Below are positions 1-4,858 of a stretch of DNA of 8,101 nucleotides, piece by piece. The notes below the pieces were generated by a model, which saw nothing but the letters and a program-made list of their open reading frames with translations, was not told where the DNA came from and did no database searches. Numbering within the stretch: the stretch's first letter is position 1; each line of letters begins with the position of its first letter. The translations under genes were made by a program, and so were the position numbers. The stretch lies in assembly GCA_022736535.1 (NCBI GenBank), contig DZCT01000098.1:1-8101 (forward strand). Direction: 5' to 3'. This DNA is from Desulfatirhabdium butyrativorans (GTDB taxonomy: Bacteria > Desulfobacterota > Desulfobacteria > Desulfobacterales > JAIFKL01).

Positions 1-1
1 G

Positions 2-124
2 CCGATTTTCCATTTTTCCGAACTCCTCTCGCTCGCGCTGGGTGCGGATGATTATAAAGACTGGTTTTCCCGGCATCTCGTGGATCCCCGCCCGTTGCTG
101 AAAGCAAAACGGCTGATTCCCTGA
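2..124 (+). CDS. C-terminal fragment of a possible heterodisulfide-reductase B-like (cysteine-rich) protein
   Basis: This is the 3' end of a gene that starts before the window. The frame beginning at position 2 is open for 40 codons and ends with TGA at 122-124. The visible tail contains HFSELLSLALG followed by a W-x3-HLVDPRPLL stretch. That resembles, from memory of the family, the C-terminal end of HdrB-like cysteine-rich (CCG-domain) iron-sulfur proteins, which act in electron transfer and thiol/disulfide chemistry in sulfate reducers and methanogens. No cysteine motif lies inside the window, so the assignment rests only on this short tail. It reads in the same direction as the tRNA that follows, and no T-tract terminator is seen between them. 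The open frame is fairly secure as a coding end; the family name is tentative. Confidence 0.42.
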   Translation, partial: PIFHFSELLSLALGADDYKDWFSRHLVDPRPLLKAKRLIP

Positions 125-238
125 TATGGTGTGCGCTTTCGAGCCGTGAGCATAAGCGAGCGCAACCCCGGTATAAACGTCAATTAATAAAAATATCTGA
201 TGGTTGAAAAGAATTTAAGGATTGACTGTGATTTGTTA

Positions 239-267
239 TTGACAAGCCCGCATCTTCCTGCTAAAAG
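239..267 (+). promoter_or_regulatory. Sigma-70-type promoter of the tRNA-Ala gene
   Basis: A perfect -35 box TTGACA lies at 239-244. After a 17-bp spacer comes a -10-like TAAAAG (262-267, 4 of 6 matches to TATAAT), followed by GCG. A GC-rich stretch after the -10 is typical of stable-RNA promoters under stringent control. Transcription would begin around 273-275, about 9 bases before the mature tRNA 5' end at 283. The position makes it a credible tRNA promoter, although the -10 box is imperfect. Confidence 0.5.
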
Positions 268-282
268 GCGTTTCAGACATGA

Positions 283-358
283 GGGGCTGTAGCTCAGATG
301 GGAGAGCGCTTGAATGGCATTCAAGAGGCCAAGGGTTCGATTCCCTTCAGCTCCACCA
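283..358 (+). tRNA. trnA: tRNA-Ala (anticodon GGC)
   Basis: This is a complete 76-nt cloverleaf with an encoded CCA end (356-358). The acceptor stem GGGGCTG pairs with CAGCTCC and contains G3:U70, the wobble pair that specifies alanine charging by alanyl-tRNA synthetase. The D-arm carries AGCTCAGATGGGAGAGC. The anticodon stem CTTGA/TCAAG (309-313/321-325) encloses the loop ATGGCAT with anticodon GGC at 316-318, which reads GCC and GCU codons. The T-arm has the usual GGTTCGATTCC core. It has its own promoter upstream and an intrinsic terminator 12 bases downstream, so it is a single-gene transcription unit. No second copy of its 3' end appears in the window, so nothing suggests use as an integration site here. 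Confidence 0.97.
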
Positions 359-370
359 GATTGCTGATAT

Positions 371-400
371 AAGGTTAGCCGATGCGGCTAACCTTTTTTT
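371..400 (+). terminator. Rho-independent terminator of the tRNA-Ala unit
   Basis: A perfect 10-bp stem, AAGGTTAGCC (371-380) with GGCTAACCTT (386-395), encloses the 5-base loop GATGC. It runs directly into a tract of seven Ts (394-400). This is a textbook intrinsic terminator for the tRNA transcript. Confidence 0.93.
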
Positions 401-403
401 ATT

Positions 404-530
404 AGGCTTTATCGGAAATAAAAAAGGCTCTCGCAAAGCACGCGGAGAGCGCAAAGGAAGAAAAACAGAAATGCACTGTCCATTGCAATTTTCAGATGTG
501 TTGCTGTCTTCAGGTCTCTGCGGAATCTTC
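404..530 (-). repeat. Diverged MITE-like dispersed repeat, copy 3
   Basis: Positions 404-463 match the reverse complement of 1296-1355 with about five differences in 60 bases, including the shared CGGAAATAAAAAAGG end and the CTCGCAAAG and CGGAGAGCGCAAAGGA blocks. Beyond this, blocks such as CAGAAATGCA, CAATTTTC and GGTCTCTGCGG line up in order with the reverse complement of the intact copy at 4666-4811. Homology therefore runs to about 511-530. The distal inverted end has decayed and cannot be recognised. The element begins 3 bases after the tRNA terminator. The exact right border is uncertain. Confidence 0.65.
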
Positions 531-550
531 TTGTCCCCCTTTTCTCTTTT

Positions 551-595
551 TATATCTTTGCGGACTTTGCGCCTTTGCGAGAAATTATTTTTAAT
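551..595 (+). repeat. Partial CTTTGCG repeat block
   Basis: The stretch ATCTTTGCGGACTTTGCGCC continues as TTTGCGAGAAATTATTTTT. It resembles the right-hand end of the MITE-like copies at 4755-4795 and 1301-1340 (CTTTGCGAGAACC followed by a T-run), but is more diverged and shows no terminal CCGAAAATGTCT. It faces the copy at 404-530 in the opposite orientation, so the two together form a loose inverted pair upstream of the Fe-S scaffold gene. Confidence 0.45.
567..595 (+). promoter_or_regulatory. Candidate promoter of the Fe-S scaffold gene, inside repeat DNA
   Basis: TTGCGC (567-572, 3 of 6 matches) and TTTAAT (590-595, 5 of 6) are separated by 17 bp. This would give a start near 602 and a leader of about 35 bases. 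The boxes lie within the repeat-derived block. The -35 is weak, so this is only a candidate. Confidence 0.28.
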
Positions 596-636
596 CTGTT
601 TACAAAGACCTTTTGAATCAGGCTTCAGGCGACATT

Positions 637-1071
637 ATGGAACAGACAGAACAGCAGAAGCAGGAACATAATTTTTGGCAGGATCATTCCCTGCATTTTT
701 TGGAAATGGCGTTTCGCACGGACCGGCATGAAAGCATCACACATCCTGACGGATACGGCAAAAAAACCGGCGACTGCGGCGATACGGTTGAAATGTTTCT
801 GATGTTGCGGGACAATCACATCCGCTCGGTTTCTTTTCAGGTTTACGGCTGCATGAACACCAATGCCTGCGCCAATACCGTGGCCCATCTGGCTGAGGGA
901 AAGACTTTGGAAGAAGCATGGGAAATCACGCCTGAAAAAATCGCTGCATTTCTGGAAACCCTGCCCCCGGATCATATCCACTGCGCTGAATTGGCCGCAG
1001 GGGCTTTTTATCTCGCGCTGGCGGATTGTCAGGAAATAAAAAAACAGCCGTGGAAGAAAGCTTATCGCTGA
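637..1071 (+). CDS. IscU/NifU-N-type iron-sulfur cluster assembly scaffold protein
   Basis: A 144-residue cytoplasmic scaffold on which Fe-S clusters are assembled, fed by a cysteine desulfurase, before transfer to target proteins. The three conserved cysteine positions of the IscU fold are visible: C47 in GDCGD (with D49, matching the ligand-region Asp of IscU), C72 in YGCMN, and C116 in LPPxxxHC. Spacing and length agree with single-domain IscU. The ATG at 637 is preferred because AGG at 627-629 lies 7 bases upstream; an in-frame TTG at 613 would add eight residues but has no ribosome-binding site. Differences from classical IscU are an extra C78 six residues after C72, in a MNTNAC segment where IscU has small residues and serines, a further C131, and LPPDH in place of the chaperone-binding LPPVK. 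No iscS, hscBA or fdx neighbours are present, so it is a stand-alone copy. The fold assignment is firm; its specific clients are unknown. Confidence 0.88.
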   Translation: MEQTEQQKQEHNFWQDHSLHFLEMAFRTDRHESITHPDGYGKKTGDCGDTVEMFLMLRDNHIRSVSFQVYGCMNTNACANTVAHLAEGKTLEEAWEITPEKIAAFLETLPPDHIHCAELAAGAFYLALADCQEIKKQPWKKAYR

Positions 1072-1099
1072 TCATGCCTCTTTTTGCCGTGTTTTTTGC

Positions 1100-1133
1100 C
1101 ACGAATGAACACGAATGTCTCACAAATGAGACA
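1100..1133. repeat. Short CACGAATG tandem repeat with a 7-bp hairpin
   Basis: Units CACGAATGAA, CACGAATGTCT and CACAAATGAG follow one another. The second and third together form an inverted repeat, TGTCTCA (1116-1122) with TGAGACA (1127-1133), around a CAAA loop. There is no T-tract, so it is not a standard terminator. It lies 28 bases past the scaffold gene stop. Confidence 0.55.
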
Positions 1134-1202
1134 CAAAGCACAAGGATTTGACAACTCCTTTTCTGTCCCTACGCGACTGACATATTTTACCAATTGCACA
1201 AT

Positions 1203-1355
1203 AGACATTTTCGGAGAGTCTCCCGCAAAGACCAGCAAAGCCGCCGAATGTCATTTCGAGCGTCCGGAATGTCATTTCGAGTGCAGCGAGAAATCTTTCC
1301 TCCTTTGCGCTCTCCGCGTCCTTTGCGAGAACCTTTTTTATTTCCGAAAAAGTCT
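1203..1355 (+). repeat. MITE-like dispersed repeat, copy 2, carrying a nested repeat
   Basis: The right half, 1296-1355, matches 4750-4810 with about four differences in 61 bases. It ends in TTATTTCCGAAAAAGTCT, one mismatch from the intact copy. The left end AGACATTTTCGGA (1203-1215) is complementary to that end over most of its length. The middle differs: about 1246-1295 holds two GTCATTTCGAG units of the other repeat family. The element is bounded by TA on both sides if the ends are taken as GAC/GTC (1202-1203 and 1355-1356), consistent with, but not proof of, a TA target duplication. Confidence 0.68.
1246..1295 (+). repeat. GTCATTTCGAG repeat pair
   Basis: Two direct units, each beginning GAATGTCATTTCGAG, start at about 1246 and 1268. 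The second continues into GCAGCGAGAAATCTTT. This is the same architecture as the GTCATTCTGAGCG...GAAGAATC units in the window, with TTCGAG replacing TCTGAG. The pair lies inside a MITE-like copy, which suggests that one repeat family inserted into the other. Confidence 0.6.
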
Positions 1356-1420
1356 AATGTCTGTCTGCCGCAGACGCGCACATACGGACGCGTAGAAGAG
1401 GTGATGAACCTTTGCCGCTG

Positions 1421-1575
1421 TCATTCTGAGCGCCCGCCGTGTCATTCTGAGCGGAGCGAAGAATCTCTCTTCCGGCACTGAGACCCTTCACTGCGTTCAG
1501 GGTGACAGGTTCCGGTGTCATTCCGAGTTCATTCTGAGCGCCCGCCGTGTCATTCTGAGCGGAGCGAAGAATCTC
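1421..1575 (+). repeat. GTCATTCTGAGCG-family repeat cluster with a perfect 47-bp direct duplication
   Basis: Positions 1421-1467 and 1529-1575 are identical over 47 bases. Each holds a short unit, CATTCTGAGCGCCCGCCGT, followed by a full unit, GTCATTCTGAGCG, running to GAAGAATCTC. Between them lie a related inverted unit (ACTGAGACCCTTCACTGCG, then TTCAGGGTGACA) and another GTCATTCCGAG. The cluster ends 23 bases from the pilS stop codon. Such units are known to be scattered through many bacterial genomes; their function is unsettled. Confidence 0.85.
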
Positions 1576-1598
1576 AGGAAAAGTTGACGAAGTAAAAT

Positions 1599-2918
1599 TT
1601 ATTGCAGCCGGATTTTCATTTTCAATGTAAATGTTGTCCCCATGCCGAGTTCGCTCTCCACGTCAATCCTGCTCTCCGGATAGGATTCCACAATGCGCCG
1701 CACAATTGAAAGCCCCAGCCCGGTTCCGTTCGATTTTGTCGTAAAGAAGGGATCAAAGACGGATTTTATCGTCTCCTTTGACATGCCGCAGCCGGAATCC
1801 GCAATCTTAATAAAAACATATCGGTTTCTCAGGGGATACATTTCAACCAGAATTTCGCCCGAATCTGAAATCGCCTCGGCGGCATTCAAAAGCAGATTCC
1901 AGAGTATCTGACGGAAATGAATCGGATCCATTTCCACCCGGATACCGGATGCAATTTTCTGTGTGATCTTAATTTTTCCGCAACAGGCTCTGTCTTTTTC
2001 AAACAGCACGATCAGTTCCGTTATTGCCCTGTCTATCTCAAAAGCACTTGATCTGCCCACCGGCGGTCTTGCAAAGAGCAGAAAATCATTCACAAGCGTA
2101 CTCAGACGGTCTGCTTCGCGCAGCACAATCCGCATGAGCTTGTCATGATCCGGCTCGTAGGAAATATATTCCCGCAACATCTGTATGGCACCCCTGAGAG
2201 AAGCCAGCGGATTTTTAATCTCATGCGCCAGCCCGGCAGCCATTTCGCCCACAGCCGCCATTTTCTCAAAGTGCTTCATATTGTCTTCCATTGCCAGCAG
2301 CACTTTTTTGGTTTTTCTTTCCTGTTCTGACAGCAGACTGCTCAGAAAAGACACCGCGCAGCATGCCATCAGGATCATAATGATCTTATAGATCACATGA
2401 CTCCAGGGATAATTGATCCGGGCAAGGGTGTCATCTATTCCGAGGGGCGTAATCAGTCCGTAAAATTCAAGATCAATCATCACGCCGTACTGTATGGTGC
2501 AGAGTGCGGCAATAATCATGCTTCCCCTTCGGAAAAGCAGCATACTGGCATAAATAATCACCACAAGATAAAGAAATAAAAAAACACTGAAAAAACCGCC
2601 GGTCATAAAGATGATGAGACTGACGACAAAAGTATCTGTGATGATCTGTATGTATGCAAAAGCTGTCAGACCTGTGAGTTTTTTCCGACCGGTTTCCGAG
2701 TCCGGCATAAAGAAAATTTTCAGTATCAGGGTGTAAAGAAAGGAAAGAATAAAAATCCCGGCGATCAGCCCGTAAAGCCCTATTAAGGGATCGGCAAGCG
2801 GGGAAGAGGTTTCCGTCAGTTGCAGAATAATGGTGGAACCCAGCAGCAGGCTTGTAAAAAGGACTCGGAAAAACGTGAGCCATTTCAGCCTTCGGGTAAA
2901 GTCAGTATGAGTATTCAT
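1599..2918 (-). CDS. pilS: PilS-like membrane sensor histidine kinase
   Basis: A 439-residue inner-membrane histidine kinase. About six hydrophobic segments occupy residues 12-197, roughly 12-34, 46-70, 83-105, 109-128, 133-147 and 174-197. The kinase core follows directly: H-box AHEIKNP with phosphoacceptor H232, N-box NLLLNAAE (N341/N345), G1 DSGCGM (374-379), F-box FDPFF (388-392) and G2 GTGLGLS (398-404). In type IV pilus systems PilS phosphorylates the sigma-54 activator PilR, which drives pilin transcription. Six membrane spans and a position just downstream of pilC, the order known from Geobacter and Myxococcus, support the name. Only about 20 residues separate the last span from the H-box region, leaving no room for the PAS domain found in longer PilS proteins. 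No pilR follows. A stop codon lies immediately before the ATG and no Shine-Dalgarno sequence is visible, because repeat DNA abuts the start. A generic NtrB-like kinase remains possible. Confidence 0.8.
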   Translation of the reverse strand: MNTHTDFTRRLKWLTFFRVLFTSLLLGSTIILQLTETSSPLADPLIGLYGLIAGIFILSFLYTLILKIFFMPDSETGRKKLTGLTAFAYIQIITDTFVVSLIIFMTGGFFSVFLFLYLVVIIYASMLLFRRGSMIIAALCTIQYGVMIDLEFYGLITPLGIDDTLARINYPWSHVIYKIIMILMACCAVSFLSSLLSEQERKTKKVLLAMEDNMKHFEKMAAVGEMAAGLAHEIKNPLASLRGAIQMLREYISYEPDHDKLMRIVLREADRLSTLVNDFLLFARPPVGRSSAFEIDRAITELIVLFEKDRACCGKIKITQKIASGIRVEMDPIHFRQILWNLLLNAAEAISDSGEILVEMYPLRNRYVFIKIADSGCGMSKETIKSVFDPFFTTKSNGTGLGLSIVRRIVESYPESRIDVESELGMGTTFTLKMKIRLQ

Positions 2919-3041
2919 TTAAGTGAGAATTGAGAATTGAGAATTGAGAAATAGGAGTGCTGAGGGCTGAAGGACTGAGTGCTGAGTCCTCAGCACTCAG
3001 CACTCAGTCCTTTCTCACTTCTCATTTCTCATTTCTCAATT
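2919..3041. repeat. Heptad repeats and long imperfect inverted repeat filling the pilC-pilS gap
   Basis: Four tandem heptads (TGAGAAT three times, then TGAGAAA) occupy 2924-2951. Four opposing heptads (TTCTCAC, TTCTCAT twice, TTCTCAA) occupy 3012-3039. Between them a perfect 17-bp inverted repeat, AAGGACTGAGTGCTGAG (2970-2986) with its complement at 2996-3012, encloses a 9-base loop; the centre is itself built of GCTGAG/CTCAGCA heptad-like units. The left arm carries an extra unpaired stretch at 2952-2969. The array reaches the base next to the pilC stop and stops 5 bases short of the pilS ATG. Confidence 0.88.
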
Positions 3042-4262
3042 TTAAACCGCTCCTGCCATCGAGAATATGGGGAGATACATGGCAATGACCAGCGTTCCGA
3101 TGATGCCGCCCAGAAAAACCATCATCATCGGCTCTATCATTTCCGTCATGCCGTCCACTGCCTCGTCCACTTCATCATCATAAAAGTCGGCAATTTTTCC
3201 CAGCATAATATCCAGCGCGCCGGTTGCCTCTCCTACGGAAATCATGGAACAGACCATTGAAGGAAAAACGCCGCTTTCCAACAGCGGGTCCGCCATGGTC
3301 CGCCCTTCGGAAATTTCGGAGCGGACTTCATATATGGTTGCCTCCACTGTCTTATGTCCCGCTGTTTTTGCCACAATATCCAGCGCATCCAGAATCGAAA
3401 CGCCGCTTTGCAGCATGGTGCCCATGGTGCGGGTAAATTTGGCAACGGCAATTTTGCGGATTAACATGCCCATGACCGGAATTTTAAGCGTGAGATCATC
3501 AACGATAATATGCCCTTTTTCGGTTTTATAAAATTTTTTGAAGGCAAACAGCGCGCCGCCCCCTCCGCCGATAATATAAAGCACATTGCCTTTGACAAAA
3601 TTGCTCATATTGACAACCATCTGCGTCAAGCCCGGCAATTGACCTCCCAGACCTGCAAACATCTCCTGAAATACGGGAATAACAAAAACCATGATCACCA
3701 TGACCACGACAACTGCCACGACAATGGTGATCACAGGATACATCATGGCGCTTTTGACTTTTGACTTTAGTTTTGCAGCTTTTTCAAGATGTTCGGACAG
3801 TCGGCGGAGGATGGTGTCCAGAATACCGCCGACTTCCCCTGCTGCAATCATGTTCGCAAAAAGATCATCAAACTGGGCAGGGTATTTTTTCATAGATTCG
3901 GCAAGGGTGCCGCCGCCCTCAACAGACACTTTGATGTCTTTGAGTATTTTTCTGAAAGTCGGGTTTTCCGCCTGCGTGGAAAGAATGTCAAGACATTGGA
4001 TGATGGGAAGTCCCGCGTCAATCATGGTGGAAAACTGTCTGCAAAAAACAATGACATCTTTCGGCGTCACCTTCGGCTGGAAAAGAGCAATGTTTGCAAA
4101 CAGGTCTTTGGGTTTTTCCTTGATCTCGGCATCCAGCAGCCCGCGTTTTTTCACATAGCCTTCCACCATCCTTATGTCGGTGGCTTCCATTTCCCCTTTG
4201 AGTTTTTTATTTTTTTTCGGGTCTTTTCCTTTCCATACATAAACCTTTGATTCTATTGCCAT
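3042..4262 (-). CDS. pilC: Type IV pilus inner-membrane platform protein PilC
   Basis: A 406-residue polytopic protein, the usual length for PilC/GspF. It forms the inner-membrane platform that couples the PilB and PilT ATPases to pilin assembly and retraction. The two T2SSF repeats are visible as an internal duplication: FCRQFSTMIDAGLPI (73-87) and AAGEVGGILD (140-149) in the first half match FTRTMGTMLQSGVSI (276-290) and SVGEATGALD (342-351) in the second. Membrane segments lie at about 173-197, 226-244 and 379-402, with a charged cytoplasmic N-terminus. The start is well supported: AGGAGG (4268-4273) lies 5 bases before the ATG. pilB and pilT, often just upstream, are absent; the upstream neighbour is an efflux pump 596 bp away. 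pilS follows after 123 bp of repeats, so co-transcription is likely but translational coupling is not. Confidence 0.94.
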   Translation of the reverse strand: MAIESKVYVWKGKDPKKNKKLKGEMEATDIRMVEGYVKKRGLLDAEIKEKPKDLFANIALFQPKVTPKDVIVFCRQFSTMIDAGLPIIQCLDILSTQAENPTFRKILKDIKVSVEGGGTLAESMKKYPAQFDDLFANMIAAGEVGGILDTILRRLSEHLEKAAKLKSKVKSAMMYPVITIVVAVVVVMVIMVFVIPVFQEMFAGLGGQLPGLTQMVVNMSNFVKGNVLYIIGGGGGALFAFKKFYKTEKGHIIVDDLTLKIPVMGMLIRKIAVAKFTRTMGTMLQSGVSILDALDIVAKTAGHKTVEATIYEVRSEISEGRTMADPLLESGVFPSMVCSMISVGEATGALDIMLGKIADFYDDEVDEAVDGMTEMIEPMMMVFLGGIIGTLVIAMYLPIFSMAGAV

Positions 4263-4267
4263 AACTG

Positions 4268-4273
4268 CCTCCT
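4268..4273 (-). promoter_or_regulatory. Strong Shine-Dalgarno of pilC
   Basis: On the - strand AGGAGG stands 5 bases before the pilC ATG. It fixes the start codon and contrasts with pilS and the efflux gene, where no such site is seen. Confidence 0.85.
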
Positions 4274-4303
4274 GTACCTGCTTTCCCCCTCAGGGGCGGC
4301 TGT

Positions 4304-4322
4304 CAGTTTGTACAAATCACTG
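4304..4322. promoter_or_regulatory. Operator-like palindrome in the pilC leader
   Basis: TTTGTACAAA (4307-4316) is a perfect 10-bp palindrome flanked by CAG on one side and CACTG on the other, giving CAGT...ACTG half-sites offset by two bases. It lies between a candidate -10 and the pilC ribosome-binding site. The shape suits a dimeric regulator, but no specific regulator is recognised and AT-rich chance palindromes are common. Confidence 0.25.
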
Positions 4323-4342
4323 TTTCATTATCTCTTTAACCT

Positions 4343-4348
4343 ATCATA
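4343..4348 (-). promoter_or_regulatory. Candidate -10 box upstream of pilC
   Basis: On the - strand TATGAT (5 of 6 matches to TATAAT) lies about 80 bases before the pilC start, within an AT-rich stretch. The hexamer at the expected -35 distance, TCTGCT, is a poor match, so an activator or another sigma factor may be needed. No GG-N10-GC sigma-54 site was recognised nearby. Confidence 0.25.
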
Positions 4349-4430
4349 TCTTAAAATAAAATAACAGCAGATTTATGAAAATTGCCGTTTAGATAAAACG
4401 GCTCATTCGTCAATGCTTTTAAATTAATCG

Positions 4431-4470
4431 GAAAAACCCCCTTTCTTAAAGGGGGGCAGGGGGGATTTTT
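4431..4470. repeat. C-run/G-run hairpin repeat
   Basis: AAAAACCCCC (4432-4441) can pair with a later GGGGG-A-TTTTT segment (4460-4470). Alternatively CCCCCTTT (4437-4444) pairs with AAAGGGGG (4448-4455) over a 3-base loop. Two G6 runs separated by CA lie on the + strand. The pattern of C-rich and G-rich runs flanked by A and T tracts matches a kind of intergenic hairpin repeat common in repeat-rich bacterial genomes. On the + strand the T-tract after the second G-run could give terminator activity, but no + strand gene precedes it. Confidence 0.55.
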
Positions 4471-4577
4471 CGCAGAATCCCCGTGTCTGTATCAGCCCGG
4501 GACCCTTTAAAAAAGAGGAAAATCAATGTCCAGATACTTGAGGGGGCGGGGAGTTTTCACTTTATGCTGATAAATTT

Positions 4578-4645
4578 TGTCATTCTGAGCGAAGCGAAGA
4601 ATCCCGCGCACCCGCATGAGATTCTTCGCTTCGCTCAGAATGACA
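4578..4645. repeat. Perfect 26-bp inverted repeat of the GTCATTCTGAGCG family
   Basis: The arms 4578-4603 and 4620-4645 are perfectly complementary over 26 bases, starting TGTCATTCTGAGCGAAGCG, and enclose a 16-base loop. Each arm is one unit of the same family found as direct copies at 1421-1575. In RNA this would be a very stable stem-loop between the efflux and pilC units. The arrangement of two units head to head resembles the paired REP-type palindromes known in other bacteria; that link is an analogy. Confidence 0.9.
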
Positions 4646-4665
4646 GTTACTTTTCAAACACCCTC

Positions 4666-4811
4666 CAGACATTTTCGGAAATAAGCGGCAGAACTGCCCG
4701 CAGAGACCGGAAGTCCGCGGGAAATTGAAAGCCGTCCTGTATTTCTGTCTTTCCTCCTCTGCGCTCTCTGCGTCCTTTGCGAGAACCTTTTTTTATTTCC
4801 GAAAATGTCTG
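4666..4811 (+). mobile_element. Intact MITE-like element with perfect 19-bp terminal inverted repeats
   Basis: A 146-bp non-coding element. Its ends, CAGACATTTTCGGAAATAA (4666-4684) and TTATTTCCGAAAATGTCTG (4793-4811), are exact reverse complements. The interior holds a GGCAGAACTGCC palindrome near the left and the CTCTGCG/CTTTGCGAGAACC block shared with the copies at 1203-1355 and 404-530. It has no open frame, fitting a miniature inverted-repeat element moved by a transposase encoded elsewhere. No target duplication is apparent: the flanks ACCCTC and ATAACT do not match. The family could alternatively be a non-mobile palindromic repeat. Confidence 0.72.
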
Positions 4812-4858
4812 ATAACTTAACAGCATCGGACCTGATCCTGCTCTGCCCCGGTTTCGGC

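Larger units (their letters stand above)
1072..1598. other. Convergent intergenic region filled with repeats
   Basis: This 527-bp gap separates two converging genes. From left to right it holds a CACGAATG-type repeat, a MITE-like copy with a nested GTCATTTCGAG insertion, and several GTCATTCTGAGCG-family units. Short open frames here translate repeat DNA in several phases and have no ribosome-binding sites, so no gene is supported. No clear hairpin with a T-tract is visible for either converging gene; the repeat hairpins may serve instead, which is inference. Confidence 0.7.
4263..4858. other. 596-bp intergenic region between efflux gene and pilC, mostly repeats
   Basis: Reading from pilC outward, it holds the pilC leader with a possible promoter, a 7-bp inverted repeat GCCGTTT/AAACGGC (4384-4390/4396-4402), a CCCCC/GGGGG hairpin element, an inverted GTCATTCTGAGCG palindrome, and an intact MITE-like element ending 47 bases from the efflux stop codon. 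The open frame at 4483-4728 runs across these repeats and is not considered a gene. No standard T-tract terminator of the efflux gene is seen. Confidence 0.7.

Noticed and set aside
132..164. Inverted repeat TGCGCT/AGCGCA after the Hdr-like fragment, as a terminator
   Set aside because: The stem is only 6 bp with a long interior and no T-tract follows.
334..358. tRNA 3' end as a phage or island attachment site
   Set aside because: No second copy of the tRNA 3' end and no integrase gene occur in the window.
279..671. Open frame of 130 codons covering the tRNA
   Set aside because: It translates the tRNA gene, its terminator and the dispersed repeat; it overlaps the scaffold gene start and has no protein-like composition.
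1084..1481. Overlapping small open frames on both strands in the convergent gap
   Set aside because: All read repeat DNA in different phases, with no ribosome-binding site and no recognisable protein.
3691..4158. Long + strand frames opposite pilC, and similar frames opposite the efflux gene
   Set aside because: They are antisense shadows of well-supported genes with clear family motifs on the - strand.
4384..4402. GCCGTTT/AAACGGC hairpin as terminator of the efflux transcript
   Set aside because: The 7-bp stem is followed on the - strand only by AATTTTC, not a proper T-tract, and it lies over 450 bases past the efflux stop codon.
4483..4728. Open frame of 81 codons on the + strand
   Set aside because: It is read through the GTCATTCTGAGCG palindrome and its two arms give the typical spurious peptides LSEAKNP and ILRFAQND. 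It lacks a ribosome-binding site.
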